The translations under genes and the position numbers were made by a program. 64,000 nucleotides of DNA. Source: Costus lasius (taxonomy: Eukaryota; Streptophyta; Magnoliopsida; Zingiberales; Costaceae). The notes under the pieces were generated by a model. It did not search any database, was not told where the DNA came from, and worked only from the letters and a program-made list of their open reading frames with translations. This document shows, piece by piece, positions 9,791 to 21,513 of this stretch. The stretch is taken from contig CM050448.1 in NCBI GenBank assembly GCA_027563935.2, positions 123,740,493 through 123,804,492 on the forward strand, given 5' to 3'. Positions within the stretch are counted from its first letter, which is position 1, and every line of letters starts with the position of its first letter.

Positions 9791-11485
9791 CTATACTTCG
9801 ACAAGCCAACTGTATCCATGTTCCTTTACCACATGCTTTTGCCTTGGTGAATTCAGAAGTTCATTTGATTCATTTCCATTTCCTGTTGTACTCTCAGCCT
9901 CCAGCGCCCGCAGTTCTTTTGCAGCAATTCTTCCAATGTCTGAACTCCCGTGTATAGAACATGCATTAAGAAGAGTTGACCATGCCACTGAATTGGCTGC
10001 AAAAGGTGTGCCACGCAACAGATCATGAGCTTCCTTTAGCATGCCAGCCCTTCCAAGCATATCCACTGCACAAATGTGATGATCTAAATTAGGTTCTATG
10101 CCGAATTTTCTGCTCATTGACTTGAAATACTCCAACCCCTCTGTGACCAAGCCACCATGGCTACAACTGGTAAGTATAGCAGTGAAGGTATTTCCATTGA
10201 GGTTACCTAAAGACAGTGCCCTTTCTGCAAACTCCAGTGCTTTCTTAGTCTGCCCATTTTGCCCAAAACCTTGTATCACTGAGTTCCATGATACCACATC
10301 ATTGTTTGGCATCTCATTGAACGCTTGCTCCAGTTCTTTGATCAGTCCACAGTTGGCATACATTGTGATTAAAGAGTTGGAAACAAAAATGTTATGTGGA
10401 AAGAGACTATTTTTCACAACATGAGCATGTATCTGTCTTCCAAATTCAAGCATTGCATGAGTGGCACAAGCAGTCAGCACAATCGTGTAGGTAGATGAGT
10501 TTGGTTTTGTGTCTGAGCAAAATCTTGACAGGGAGAGGAATAGCTTTAGAGCTTCAAGTCCATGCCGGCTTTCGAGTAAACTTGACATCATAATGTTCCA
10601 TGAAAGCGCATCCTTTTCTTTCATGGAGTTGAAAATCACAAAAGCTTTATCTAGTAACAAGTTGTGGGTGTAACCATCCATCATGGTGTTCCATGAAGTT
10701 AAATCCTTCCATTTCATCCTGCTAAAGATTTTTTCTGCTTCAGGCAAGCAGTCCAATTTGGCATATGCGTCAATGAGAGCATTCTGAACGAAGATTGAAC
10801 TTCTCCCTTCTTGCTCCAAGAGTTTCAGTGACAAAGAATGGATCTGCCTGAGGGCCACAAGAGACTGTAAGCAACTACAAGACTTGATTACAGCACTGAA
10901 AGTGTGCGAACTGGGTATTACTTTCAACTCAAAGAAGTCAGCGTAGAAACCCGCGAAGAGACTCACAGCTTCCAGGGGCTCATCGTTCTGCGCGTAGCAA
11001 GATATCATGGCCGTCCACGTGAACACATTCCCGCAACGGGGAGGAATGGAGTCGAACAGGCGCCGGGCTTCCGCAACGCGGCCCGACCTCGCGAGCCCGG
11101 CGATCATCGACGTGTAAGACCTGGCATTCTTCCGGGGCATCTTGGAGAACAACTGGGAGGCGGAGTTCAAGCGGCCCGAGTCGATGAGCACGGAGAGCAT
11201 TGCGTTGTAGGAGACCTGGTTTCTCTGAGGCATTTGTTCGAACAACTCCAAGGCCTTCGCCACGTCGCCGGCCTTCCCGCTCGCTGTGATCATCTTCGTC
11301 TGAGAGATCGTAAGGGATGCAGCAGCGTCTGACTTAGGGACGATTATGCGCGCGAGATTGCGCGCGCCCGCGCTTCGTAGAGTTCCCATGAATTTGCATC
11401 CAGAAACCGGAAGAGAAGATAAGCAATAAACCGACGGCCTGATCCTGACGGGGTAGACCAGCAAAGATATGTTGGATTGGATCAT
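9791..11485 (-). CDS. Pentatricopeptide repeat (PLS-class) protein, probably organellar
   Basis: PPR proteins bind organelle RNA and act in editing, splicing or stability. This intronless frame encodes 564 residues. The first 60 or so are basic and Ser/Leu-rich, compatible with a mitochondrial or plastid transit peptide. P/L/S repeats then run from about 60 to 500, shown by recurring patterns such as VSYNAMLSVLIDSGRLNSA, VFTWTAMISCYAQN, VVSWNSVIQGFGQNGQTKKA and the HHICAVDMLGRAGMLKEA block that precedes E motifs. The C-terminus (VAWSTLLNACSIHG... to GYSWLVEV) matches the E region, but the usual segment around YVLLSNIYA is missing and no DYW domain is present. The start at 11485 is the first Met; Met33 (MGTLRSAG) is an alternative. 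The RNA target is unknown. Confidence 0.92.
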   Translation of the reverse strand: MIQSNISLLVYPVRIRPSVYCLSSLPVSGCKFMGTLRSAGARNLARIIVPKSDAAASLTISQTKMITASGKAGDVAKALELFEQMPQRNQVSYNAMLSVLIDSGRLNSASQLFSKMPRKNARSYTSMIAGLARSGRVAEARRLFDSIPPRCGNVFTWTAMISCYAQNDEPLEAVSLFAGFYADFFELKVIPSSHTFSAVIKSCSCLQSLVALRQIHSLSLKLLEQEGRSSIFVQNALIDAYAKLDCLPEAEKIFSRMKWKDLTSWNTMMDGYTHNLLLDKAFVIFNSMKEKDALSWNIMMSSLLESRHGLEALKLFLSLSRFCSDTKPNSSTYTIVLTACATHAMLEFGRQIHAHVVKNSLFPHNIFVSNSLITMYANCGLIKELEQAFNEMPNNDVVSWNSVIQGFGQNGQTKKALEFAERALSLGNLNGNTFTAILTSCSHGGLVTEGLEYFKSMSRKFGIEPNLDHHICAVDMLGRAGMLKEAHDLLRGTPFAANSVAWSTLLNACSIHGSSDIGRIAAKELRALEAESTTGNGNESNELLNSPRQKHVVKEHGYSWLVEV

Positions 11486-14400
11486 ATAGGCGGTACTTTA
11501 ATTACTAATATTGGGCTGTGAATATTGGACCTGCGTTACTGATGGACTAAAAACGCGGCCCAAATCCAACATGTTGATGCTGAAACATAGGACACTGTGA
11601 GTAAAATATTTAGAATATTAGGTATTTTTTTTAGTAGATAATATATTAATTTTTGAGTGATTATATTATTACTTAATCTATTATTTTTATTATTTAAATA
11701 ATAATAATAATAAGTTGGTAACGGGCATGTACTCGTTGCCAACAGGTGGGCCAGTCTGAAATGTTACGGCCCATCTTGAATGGAGAATGGAGCCCAGCAA
11801 ACCCAATCTGACCGAATTATTGTACTCTTACACTCAACTCCTGTCCCGTCATTATCGCCATCCCGTTGCATCACCAGTCACACTCACATCTTCATGGCGC
11901 ATGTTAGTGTAGGGGCCCCCATCTCTTCTCTAAACCGAACCGTTGGGTATTTATTCAGCCGGATCCAAACCTAAATTTGATATTCTGTAACATAGTCTGA
12001 ACCAGAATCAAATATTTAAAAAAGTACCTTTAATTTCTATTTAATCAAATATTTAAGTGGAAATTTAATTTCTATTTAAAAATAAGAATATAAAAGAGAT
12101 AAATTCAGAACTTATATTGAATATATATAATTATACCTGGAGAGTAACTATATAAAATTTCACACCTCTCGGTGGGTCCTACTGAGAGCGAGAGAGAGAA
12201 AGAGAATGACGTGGTCTGGGTGTCTCCTCCGCACGTGGCATCCGTCCCTCCATGTCTCCTTCGCCTGGATGCCGATTCCGTCACAGCCCACACGTGCGGA
12301 TGTGTTCACCACTACTACAACCACTATACTCGTAATATTTCTACTAAACGACTCGGTTTACGACTTGAGGTACGAGTCTTGTGATAGGCAAATCTGGTCC
12401 TTCGTCAAAATTAAATCAAAAGGTGAATGTTAGAAGTTGACTCGAATCAAAATCTATTAATAAACGAATATTCAACAAAGTATAAATATAAATATCTTCA
12501 CAATTTTCTGCAGGGTGTGCGTTAAAAAAAAAAAAAAAAAAAAAGCGATAGCAGCAGGGCGGAAAGTAAATTGTGCGAGGGAGACGGGTGCAGGGTTGGC
12601 GGGTGGGCAGATTGCGCCCGCGATGTGATAGTCTGTTCGTTTTACAACTTCCTCCCTTTGGTGCTGTCACTCGGTGTGTTCATCTCGTATTCAGTTTTGA
12701 GATTTTATATGGCGTCCGAGACACGCAAGGCCGATCTTGTTGTTATGGCCGCCTATGGTTTTGATGCTGTTGCGCTTGGACTTTTGTTTGGAAAAAAAAA
12801 AACTTTTTAGAGCAAAAGTTTAATTGTTTCGGTGAATTATTATATTGTGCCATAAAAAATACTATACATTGTTGTTAATTAAAATATTAAGTATATTATA
12901 TTTAAAATCTAGTGTTTTGGTGTTGCAAAGTAACGTGATCACAAATATATTTTGATATAACTATAAATATAATCATAAACTTTTTTATTCTACCAAGATG
13001 TGCGGCCAAATCTCCCTTGGGTCAGGCCGAGAAGTCCACGGACTTAGGCGGAAGCCCAAGCCCACATTCTTGATGTGGATAGGGGCCCAAACCAGCGAAT
13101 AAGACAGTGATACGATGATCGACTCGAAGAAGAAAAACTGGTCGAAGATTCTTTCTACGATAGCAAGCTGGGTGGCGTATCCTTGCAAACAAAAAAGGCT
13201 CATCTTGGCATTGATGAAGAATCTTGGCAAAAGACGAAGACTTGGTGGCGTCTTGATGATCTTTCCAAAGGGAGTGAGAGAACTCCTCTTTTAAAATCTC
13301 GGTTAGACAAGAGAGCAGGCATTTTCCCCAGGAGCAGTGATGGGAGAGCAGCAGTAGAGGTAGTTGTTTTCCCTCTCCGATCATTCGCAGAGGCGAACGG
13401 CTCTCTCAGGCGGCAACCTCTAGCAGCATCCCGAATGGATTTCCGGCGACGGTGAGGTCAGACAAAGAGAGAGAGTACACGAGAGTGTAGATCTTGTATA
13501 GGGATAGGTGAGGGGTTTTATGTAGCCGTTATTGAGAGGAATAAACAGTGAAACTTTTTCACTGTGTTCTTATGATCATCTCTTCTCCTTCTAGCGTTGT
13601 TTCCAGCATCCTGGAGACAGAGAAGAAGGCTGAGGGTGAGGGCACGAGTGTCCAAACTTTCTCGCAAGCCCATTCTCTGTTCATACGAGTTAGCAAGGCA
13701 GACATGGACTAACTTATGAAAAGAGGGCTTGACATTAGGTGTAAATATAATATAACTACATATAAAGTTTAGGGTTGTAATTTAAATAATATAATAACCA
13801 AGATAGCGATGCCACAAATAAATATCCTTTTTTTTTACATGCATTTTTTTCATAAGTTGTCCACGAGATGAATAAATGTGTCTAAATATGCTAATCATTA
13901 GTTTATTTGAAAAAGGAAATTATTTTATAATCACTAAGTTATCACTTATATTATGCAGCTATATCCATCCTTCAACTTCCAACTCATTGCAAATTCGAGC
14001 ACAATGAACGTCAAATCGATTGAATCATCCATCCATCAACTTCCAACTCATCAATTTAGAACACAATGAACGTCAAATAGATTGACTCACCCATCCGTCA
14101 ACCGCTAACTCATCACTCATCACCCATTTGAGCACAATGGATGATAATAGATATAGGAAAGGCAAAATCAAACAATACACTAGCTCCGCCACCTATAACA
14201 AGTAGATAACCACACAAGACAACGCACGCAAGAGATTTGGCTTAAAAATTCCGAATCAACCCTAATAATACTCCTCCTATTCTTTCTTTTTTCTAAGCTT
14301 AAGTATTTTTTTTATTGCATACTATTTTTGCAACTTAATATTAAAAGAACCACAATAAATAACATATATTGTACCTTAGGTTGAAAGACTATATTAAACT

Positions 14401-16100
14401 CATGAGATATGCTCACCATCATATTTAGATTTAACTTTCATTTGTTACTTCATTATTATTTTATATAAGCAATTCAATTCAAATTTCTTGATTATTTTAC
14501 TAGGATTTAGTAATTTCACGCCAAACATGCTACCCGACAACAAATAAATGTGCTGCAGCACGGATGATGCATTTTTAATGCGGTTTCAATCATACAGTCA
14601 TAAACGAACTATCACTCCATCAATATGAAGAGATTGGACACTTTATGTTTCACACTTTTAATTCTGAAGTTTTAGCACTTTGCAGCATCATGACTTCCAA
14701 TCTTGCAAAGATGCCATCAACTGCATGATCATATATAACTAGTGTGAATGGCTGCTTTCACGTCCATTTACTGGAGGAGGTAATCAATCATCTGCGACAG
14801 CACAAACCACACTAGGGCCCATCACATTATGGCACTCCATGTCTGCTAGCAACTACAGCATGGCCTCATAAATGGCAAGATCCACCGTGGAAGGCAACAC
14901 ACATGATAATTCTTCAATGTCCAATCAATCCCAGATCAAGAGTTACTACTTTTTAAAAAAAGAAATGTTATTACGTACACTGCGTTCTAAATTATTAGCA
15001 TACCCCCACACCTCAAAAACCCTTTCAGAGATGCTCTGTTTGCATCTCCTGCGTTCTTCATTAGACACCTTACACTCTTCGTTTGGGAAGTGGATGGAGC
15101 CATGGCTCCTGGCGGTGACGGGTGGTCCTTGTTGCTCCTGGGGATGGATGTCTTCTAAGTAAAAGGTATCTTACTAATTGAAGAGCAACCTCCATATTCT
15201 GAGAACTTATTTCCTAATGTAAACTTTCCTGAGGTGGGGACTCATGGAACCTAAGCCATGCCACTGAAGAAGAAAACTTGAGCTTCTTTCTAAGCCAGTC
15301 CTATCCTTTTTATGCATGCAACTTTTTGATCCCCTTGAACCGTTATGTGCACTATCCACTTTATAGATGAACCTTTGCTTTACCTTTTTTGGAAGCACAA
15401 TTTTGCCCACTAATGGATACAGATGAATAAATAAGCGTGGCAAATCATACCCGAACAAAGTGCTATAAATATTTAAACCGGATGTGTTATTTATGACTCA
15501 ACAAAAGTTGTAGGAATCATAAAAATAATAGGACGATGACAAAATATTTATTGCTTGGAATGGTTTGAATTTGATCGCAATAAGATATGAGATGATGACA
15601 AACAAAAAAAAACAATCATTGACTTAGATTCTGAAACTGAAAGAAGGGTTCTAAAGTTGGACAAGAACCGGATGGCTGTTTTATTTGTTTATTCTTTATT
15701 GTTGGAGAGGGGGACGGCTCACATTTTTCAGGGAAATGAGGCCCCTTTTGCGCGGGGAACTCGGCAAGCTCCCCTTTCCCCTTGCTTAGCGAGCTTTCTC
15801 TCCTCTGTCGTGCAGTGAGCTCCCTCAACACCACCACCACCACCCCAACCTGAGTACCCAGTCAGGTGTCGAGGCAAAAGCTGGAAATCAAATTTTGTAA
15901 TGGAGAGTGCACATGGGTGGACCAATTAAAATGGGAACAGCGGCAATCGAACATAAATGCAGGCATCCTCTGAGAACAGGATATGCACTCTGATGCAGAT
16001 AAAGAAAACAAGAAGATAATGTCTTAATTCAAGACAGCATGCATTTCTAGAGAGTAGAACAGGAATTTAATAAATTCATTTTGTATGTACAGACTATTGG
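11486..16100. other. Long intergenic stretch, no supported gene
   Basis: Mostly AT-rich. It contains a 21-base poly(A) run (12524-12544), a more GC-rich block at about 13000-13700 with overlapping short ORFs on both strands (possibly old retroelement DNA, but no RT or integrase motif was found), and the degenerate tandem repeat at 13965-14150. The 79-residue frame at 12571-12810 has a hydrophobic stretch but no recognised family and is not called a gene. Confidence 0.5.
13965..14150. repeat. Degenerate tandem repeat, three copies of about 60-65 bp
   Basis: Units start near 13965, 14029 and 14090 and share CATC..TCAAC..CCAACTCATC, then GAGCACAATGAACGTCAAAT. The third copy is partly degraded. 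Confidence 0.75.
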
Positions 16101-16282
16101 CAAGCTAGAGCAACGTATACGAGGCAGAAGAAGGGAGATAACAAGCGCATTCTTTTGCAGGTGTATTACCGTAATCTAAGTTGAAGCCAGATGAAAACTT
16201 TTTGCGTACCATTGCACTAGGTGACGGCCAAAATGTTGTCTCCAGGAAAGAAACATTGCCCCTTTCGAATTAATGTCCCTTG

Positions 16283-19200
16283 CTAATCTCTTTCTTCTTT
16301 GCTTTCTTCCTTCAAAGTCATGTCCCCCTCGCAAAAGCCTCCGTCCATTGAGGCTGAAGGGACAGAAGAGCCGGCAGAACCCGCCTGTAATTCCTTGAAC
16401 ATTGTCATTACCTTCAGCATTGTCGGCCGGCGCAAGGGCCGTTCGTCGAGGCACGCGCAAGCTATCTTGAGGTGTTCCAATAGCTCCAGCTCCAAAGAAG
16501 GGTCGTCCTTCAATAGCTCCGGGTCGAAGACATCGCATATTCTGAGTTTGGAGTGTAGCTTGACCCACCCCACTAGGTTGTTATCCCCAAAGTCAGACGA
16601 ATCTGTCGGCCGCCTCCCGCTGAGCAATTCAAGCAAGACGACACCATAGCTGTAAACGTCACCCTTGGTGGTGCACCGAAAGCTTTGGTAATACTCAGGC
16701 GGGACATAGCCAGGCGTCCCTGCGAGCGCAGAGACGCTCAAATGAGTTTCCACTGTATTCATCAGCCTTGCCATACCAAAATCTGAGACCCTGGCTTCCA
16801 AGTTCTCGTCAAGTAGAACGTTGCTTGATTTCATGTCTCTATGAATTATGTGAGGAATGCAGTTATGGTGAAGGAATGCTAAACCCCGGGCTGCGCCCAC
16901 AGCGATCTTTCTCCTAGCCGCCCAATTGAGCTTGATACCGAGCTTGTTCCGGTCGTGCAAGACGTCTTCTAGGCTACCATACTTCATGTAATCATACACC
17001 AAAAGCCTCTCTTCTCCAACCTTGCAGTAGCCTAACAGGGGAACCAGGTTGCGATGCTTGATCCTGCCAATGGTCTCCATCTCAGCCGTGAACTCGCGAT
17101 CGCCTTGCCCACTGACATGGATCAGTTTCTTGATGGCGACGACACTGCCGTCCTTGAGCTGGGCCTTATAAACATCCCCAAAACCGCCGGAACCTATTAG
17201 GCTGTCATTGTGGAAGCCACTTGTAGCCTCGACCAGATCGGCGAAGGAGAGCTTCTTAAGTGGCATCTCGAATGTGGCAAGGTTGATGACCAGTGCATCC
17301 TTAGTGGCCGTTAGCTTCCAGTTCGAATTGGCCGTGCCGGAGTGCGATCGGCTGTCTAAGTAGATGTCCCTGGAGCAGTTGTTGTTGTCCTTCTTCTTCT
17401 GCCTTTTCTTGCTCTCGACAGCGATTATGATCAGGCCAACAATGCAGAACAGGGAGAAGAGCAATCCCATGGCGACACTCCCGGCAAGAGATGCTTGCCG
17501 GCGGTGAGACTTTTGACGCTGAGCACTCGAATTAGCTCCGGCAATGTCCTCACAAGATGGGAGGGGAAACCCACAAAGGCCCGAATTGTTCTCATACCGA
17601 TACCGTGGGAACGTAGCCAACTGACCAAGCTCCGGAATCGACCCATTGAGTTTATTATTGGAAAGATCGATCTCGGCCAACTGGCCAAGCCCCGAGAAGG
17701 AAGTTGGAATCGGCCCCTCAAGGGCATTGTTCGAAAGATCCAACACGGCGACGTAGCGCAGGTTCCCCAAGTCCGGCGGAATCAGACGAGAGAGGGCGTT
17801 GTGCCCCAGATTAAGGATCAACAAGTAGTACATGTTACCTAGTTCCGGGGGAATGTTCCCTGTGAGCTGATTGTAGGAGAGGTCAAGGAAGAGCATGGAT
17901 CCGTTATTGTTAAAGGTGTACTGGGTGATCCCCTTGTAGACCCGGGTGAAGCTGCAGAACCGCCGACTTGGCAACCGATCGAGGTCCTCCGGACGAATCC
18001 CAGCGAACTCAAGGAGGTTCCCTGTGCCGCGACACCCGCTGGTCCCGTTGTTCTTGAGGTACACGAAAGGCTCTCCGGTGACCAAGCCGACCGCTATTTT
18101 CCCGGACTGGGCAGCTAGGGTGGGCGGGATCGAGCCGTTGAGCTGGTTATTGTTGAGGTCAAGCCACACCAAGCTCTTGCACTCGCCAAGCTCCGGAGGT
18201 ATCGGGCCGGAGAAGGAGTTATTGGCGAGCTTGAGGATCGCCAAGTTGTGAAGCCGGCCGATCCACGAGGGAATGGCTCCAGTGAGGTGGTTGCTGGATA
18301 AGGAGAGCCAGTTCAAGCTCCTGCAATTGACGAGCCCACCCGGAATCGAGCCTACGAGGCCATTGTTGTCGAGAATAAGGTTCTCCAGGGATCGGAGGTT
18401 GGAGATTTCTGGCGGAATCTCGCCCTCGAGAAGGTTCTGCCACATGATGAGGTCGCGGAGGGAAGGAAGCGAGCAGAGGCCGGGGGGAATGGTTCCGGTG
18501 ATATAGTTGAGGCTGAGATCGAGGGAGACCAGGTTCGTGCAGTTGCTCAACGACTCCGGGATGTAGCCGGTGAGCTGGTTGTTCTGGAGATAGATTTTCC
18601 TCAAGGCGAAGGCGGAACTGGGGCAGAGCTCCGGGGGAATCGAGCCGGTTAACCGGTTCGAGCTCAGATCGAGGACTTGAAGCATCGGCATGCGCTTGAT
18701 GGAACTGCCTAGGCTCCCATTGAGGCCATTGAAGGCGAGCTCGAGGGTAGCGAGGTGCGGCAAAGAGGTTAGGGTTTCGGATGGGAACTCGCCGGAGAAG
18801 TTGTTGTGCGAAAGGCCGAGGGTGGTCAGGGCAGCGCAAGAGGAGAGGTCTGCAGGGAGTGCGCCCGTGAAGTGGTTGGAGGACAGGTTCAAGTAGGCCA
18901 AGCTCCGGCAGCCACCGAAGACGCCGAATCCGATCTCGCCGTAGAGTCCGCTGGAGGAAAGGTCAATATACTGAAGTCGGGAGCAGTTGGTGACGACTGG
19001 AATCCGGCCGGAGAGGTTATTTCCGGCAAGGTCGAGGCGCCGTAGGGTGCCGAGGTTAGAGAGGAGCCACTGGAGATCCTCGTTGGAGACCTCATTGAAC
19101 GAGAGGTCGAGCGTCTCCAACTCGAAGGCGGCGGCGGCGAGGATAGTGCCATCTCCCACCGAAGACACGGGCGGCAACCCAACAGAGTTGCTGGAGAGGT

Positions 19201-19654
19201 TGAGCAACTTCAGCCCTGAGCAAGCCGAGGCGAGCGAGGAAACGTCGACAAGGGAGCCGCGGAGGCCGTTGCCGGAGAGATCAAGCTCGGCGAGCCGACC
19301 TCCGCAGCGCGCGCCGGCGAACTCTCCGGTGAGGTTGACGGCGCGGAGCGACAGACTCTCGAGGCCTCCAAGGGCGAAGACTGAGGATGACACGGCGCGG
19401 AAGTCCACGATGAGGGGAAGTCCCTGCAGCGCGATGGAGGCTACGCGGCCGCCGGCGCCGCAGGTGACGCCGGCGAAGGAGCAGGCTCCGCGGAAGGGGT
19501 CCCAACTCGTGAGGAGCTGAGGGTTGGCGACCGCAGACTTGAACGACATCAGGAGGTCCAAGTCGCTGGCATGGCTCCATCCGACAGCGAGAAGGAAGTA
19601 CAGGAGGCAGGAGAAACTAGAGGAGAAGGTGCGGCCGAACTCTCCCCCCGCCAT
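16283..19654 (-). CDS. BRI1: Brassinosteroid receptor kinase BRI1
   Basis: BRI1 is the plasma-membrane receptor for brassinosteroids; it pairs with SERK co-receptors and signals by Ser/Thr phosphorylation. The intronless frame (as usual for BRI1) gives 1123 residues, close to the roughly 1121 of rice BRI1. It has a signal peptide (about 1-30) and LRRs on both sides of an island domain (about 518-585, containing [17 protein letters not shown]). The paired-cysteine caps are C58/C65 and C694/C701. One membrane helix (about 724-746) precedes the kinase domain: glycine loop GSGGFG 821-826, Lys842, HRD 938-940 (HRDMKSSN), DFG 958-960 (DFGMARL) and [14 protein letters not shown]. The start at 19654 is preferred over an upstream in-frame Met (19687, 11 residues longer), because GACGCCATGGCGG is a strong monocot-type context and the 11 codons include an AAACCCTAGCC box typical of leaders. 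No defect was seen in catalytic residues. Confidence 0.96.
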   Translation of the reverse strand: MAGGEFGRTFSSSFSCLLYFLLAVGWSHASDLDLLMSFKSAVANPQLLTSWDPFRGACSFAGVTCGAGGRVASIALQGLPLIVDFRAVSSSVFALGGLESLSLRAVNLTGEFAGARCGGRLAELDLSGNGLRGSLVDVSSLASACSGLKLLNLSSNSVGLPPVSSVGDGTILAAAAFELETLDLSFNEVSNEDLQWLLSNLGTLRRLDLAGNNLSGRIPVVTNCSRLQYIDLSSSGLYGEIGFGVFGGCRSLAYLNLSSNHFTGALPADLSSCAALTTLGLSHNNFSGEFPSETLTSLPHLATLELAFNGLNGSLGSSIKRMPMLQVLDLSSNRLTGSIPPELCPSSAFALRKIYLQNNQLTGYIPESLSNCTNLVSLDLSLNYITGTIPPGLCSLPSLRDLIMWQNLLEGEIPPEISNLRSLENLILDNNGLVGSIPGGLVNCRSLNWLSLSSNHLTGAIPSWIGRLHNLAILKLANNSFSGPIPPELGECKSLVWLDLNNNQLNGSIPPTLAAQSGKIAVGLVTGEPFVYLKNNGTSGCRGTGNLLEFAGIRPEDLDRLPSRRFCSFTRVYKGITQYTFNNNGSMLFLDLSYNQLTGNIPPELGNMYYLLILNLGHNALSRLIPPDLGNLRYVAVLDLSNNALEGPIPTSFSGLGQLAEIDLSNNKLNGSIPELGQLATFPRYRYENNSGLCGFPLPSCEDIAGANSSAQRQKSHRRQASLAGSVAMGLLFSLFCIVGLIIIAVESKKRQKKKDNNNCSRDIYLDSRSHSGTANSNWKLTATKDALVINLATFEMPLKKLSFADLVEATSGFHNDSLIGSGGFGDVYKAQLKDGSVVAIKKLIHVSGQGDREFTAEMETIGRIKHRNLVPLLGYCKVGEERLLVYDYMKYGSLEDVLHDRNKLGIKLNWAARRKIAVGAARGLAFLHHNCIPHIIHRDMKSSNVLLDENLEARVSDFGMARLMNTVETHLSVSALAGTPGYVPPEYYQSFRCTTKGDVYSYGVVLLELLSGRRPTDSSDFGDNNLVGWVKLHSKLRICDVFDPELLKDDPSLELELLEHLKIACACLDERPLRRPTMLKVMTMFKELQAGSAGSSVPSASMDGGFCEGDMTLKEESKEERD

Positions 19655-21513
19655 GGCGTCGGCTAGGGTTTCTCTAATGTTTAGCATCCGCCATGAGAGA
19701 GAGACAGGAGGAAGGAATCAAAAAGTTTGGGCTTGGGGAAGGGGACGAGCTATTTATCCCGGTGCACTTTTTTATCTTAAAGACACGAATTATCCGCCAC
19801 TCTTTAAGTCACGACGGTTCAGCTATGCGGAGTCACGTCAGCGCGCCAGAACCTGAGAAAATGGAAAGGTAGCGTATCAGCTGTTACAATTAATAAATAA
19901 CAACTGTTATCGACATTTACTGGGGTCATATTTAACCGAAATACAAATTAGATATCGCTGTACAACAGTACAAGTAGACAAGTAGTAGGGCATTGATTAA
20001 ACCGGTTTTGTTGGTGTGTGGCCGATATAATAAAGAAAGAGAATTTGAAATGGTTAGCATGAAAGATGAATGGATCTAGTTTAGTTGTCAGTGTAATCTG
20101 ACAAGACAGTCATACCTGTGCTAGTCGTGACACAAGCGGGGAAATTATGCGCGCAGGGGACAGCTGGAGACCATCTCTTGGTCCTCTCCGTGTCAATCGA
20201 GAGACGCAGCGGCCAGCGACGTTTTTTAGCTGCGTTCGGTCTTTCGCGGATTGGGAGGAGGTACATGTGGAGAAAGTTACTAGCATCGTTGTAGCTTAAC
20301 CCCCGTGTGGAGAAAAAAAATGATGGAGTACATTATTATTATGAATGTAACTTTTATGAAGATATATTATTGTAAATTTCTTGATAGTTAATTTTAAAAC
20401 ATTTCATTGGTTTATTATATTTAGTATATTTTTAAAATATACTTATTTTGGAGATTTGAAATTTGTTCAAACTTTATTCTTTCAAATATATTTAAGTAAT
20501 TTTATTCTTTCAAATTATGCATCATAAGAAAGATAAAAAAATTTAAATGTAAATATGAAATATAAATATAATAAAACTTAAAAAAGAAATCATTTATGCT
20601 TTCTTTAACAAAATAAAAAATTGTAAATAATCTAATTTTTAATCATGCATATTCTTTTGCATTTTTATTAGACATTCATTTTTATAATTTACAACATTAT
20701 ATCAATGATTTAATAAAATATTCATATAAAAATATGGAAAGAGTGATGGCTTTAATGAAAATTGGCAAAATGTCTAACTATTTTTCTTTTATAGAAGAGA
20801 GAAATATAGTTGATAGAAATTGCTAAGATATCGACCTAATGTCTTTTTCCTCTTACATGATCTTAGTCGGCAGCATATAGCATATAAAAGTAAGTTTTTA
20901 TCATGATTAAGATTAAGTTTTACAAATTATTCATAATTTTAGTGGGTAAGATATGAAGTAGCCTTTTATCGTATTTAGGACTAAGTTTTACAGCTTAGTA
21001 AGAAAATTATTTATTATATTTATTAAAAATATTTAAACTAAATTACTAATAATAAATTTACTAAGCTTTATATATCATATATTTTTTTTTTTCACTTTTA
21101 TTATGGAAATAAACGGGAATACTTTTATCCTCCGTTGGGGAAAAAAAATCACTCAATTATTTTTTTATTTGATTTTTGGTGAAATTGTAAGACTATATTT
21201 GTCTATAACTAATAAGGTTATTTTTCTTTGTTATATTTCAACTTTTTTTTACAAAAAAAGAAAAACAACATGTCACTCGAACACACATTTGACCCCAAAA
21301 AAAAATTAAACCATAAAACAAAGTGGAAAACCGAAACAAAGAACGCGAACTATCCTCTTTCTCTATCTCGTCGGCCTCTCGGTGTTTGGCGCTATTGGCG
21401 TTGATTCCCTCTCCCCTCTCCCCTCTCCCCTCTCCCCCAGGATTTCGATCGACTCTCAATCGAGATTCGGCCAAACCTCGTGCATACGCGAAAACAAACC
21501 AAAGGAATTTTTT
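19655..21513. promoter_or_regulatory. Divergent intergenic region between BRI1 and the 21.5 kb gene
   Basis: The first 200 bp or so is the BRI1 5' UTR and promoter side; an AAACCCTAG box lies inside the leader at 19662-19674. From about 20300 to 21300 the DNA is extremely AT-rich with no gene. Just before 21514 a C/T-rich leader contains four tandem CCCTCTC units (about 21410-21437), a common plant 5' UTR microsatellite. Specific operators cannot be assigned. Confidence 0.4.

Noticed and set aside
12571..12810. 79-residue frame with a hydrophobic helix
   Set aside because: No family recognised, no splice or leader support, and located beside a poly(A) run; weak evidence.
13000..13720. Possible LTR fragment between PPR and BRI1
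   Set aside because: Composition suggests transposon origin but no TG/CA ends, PBS or protein motif could be shown.
18219..19580. Several long frames on both strands within BRI1
   Set aside because: Shadows of the GC-rich LRR coding region; composition is Arg/Pro-rich and family features are only in the BRI1 frame.
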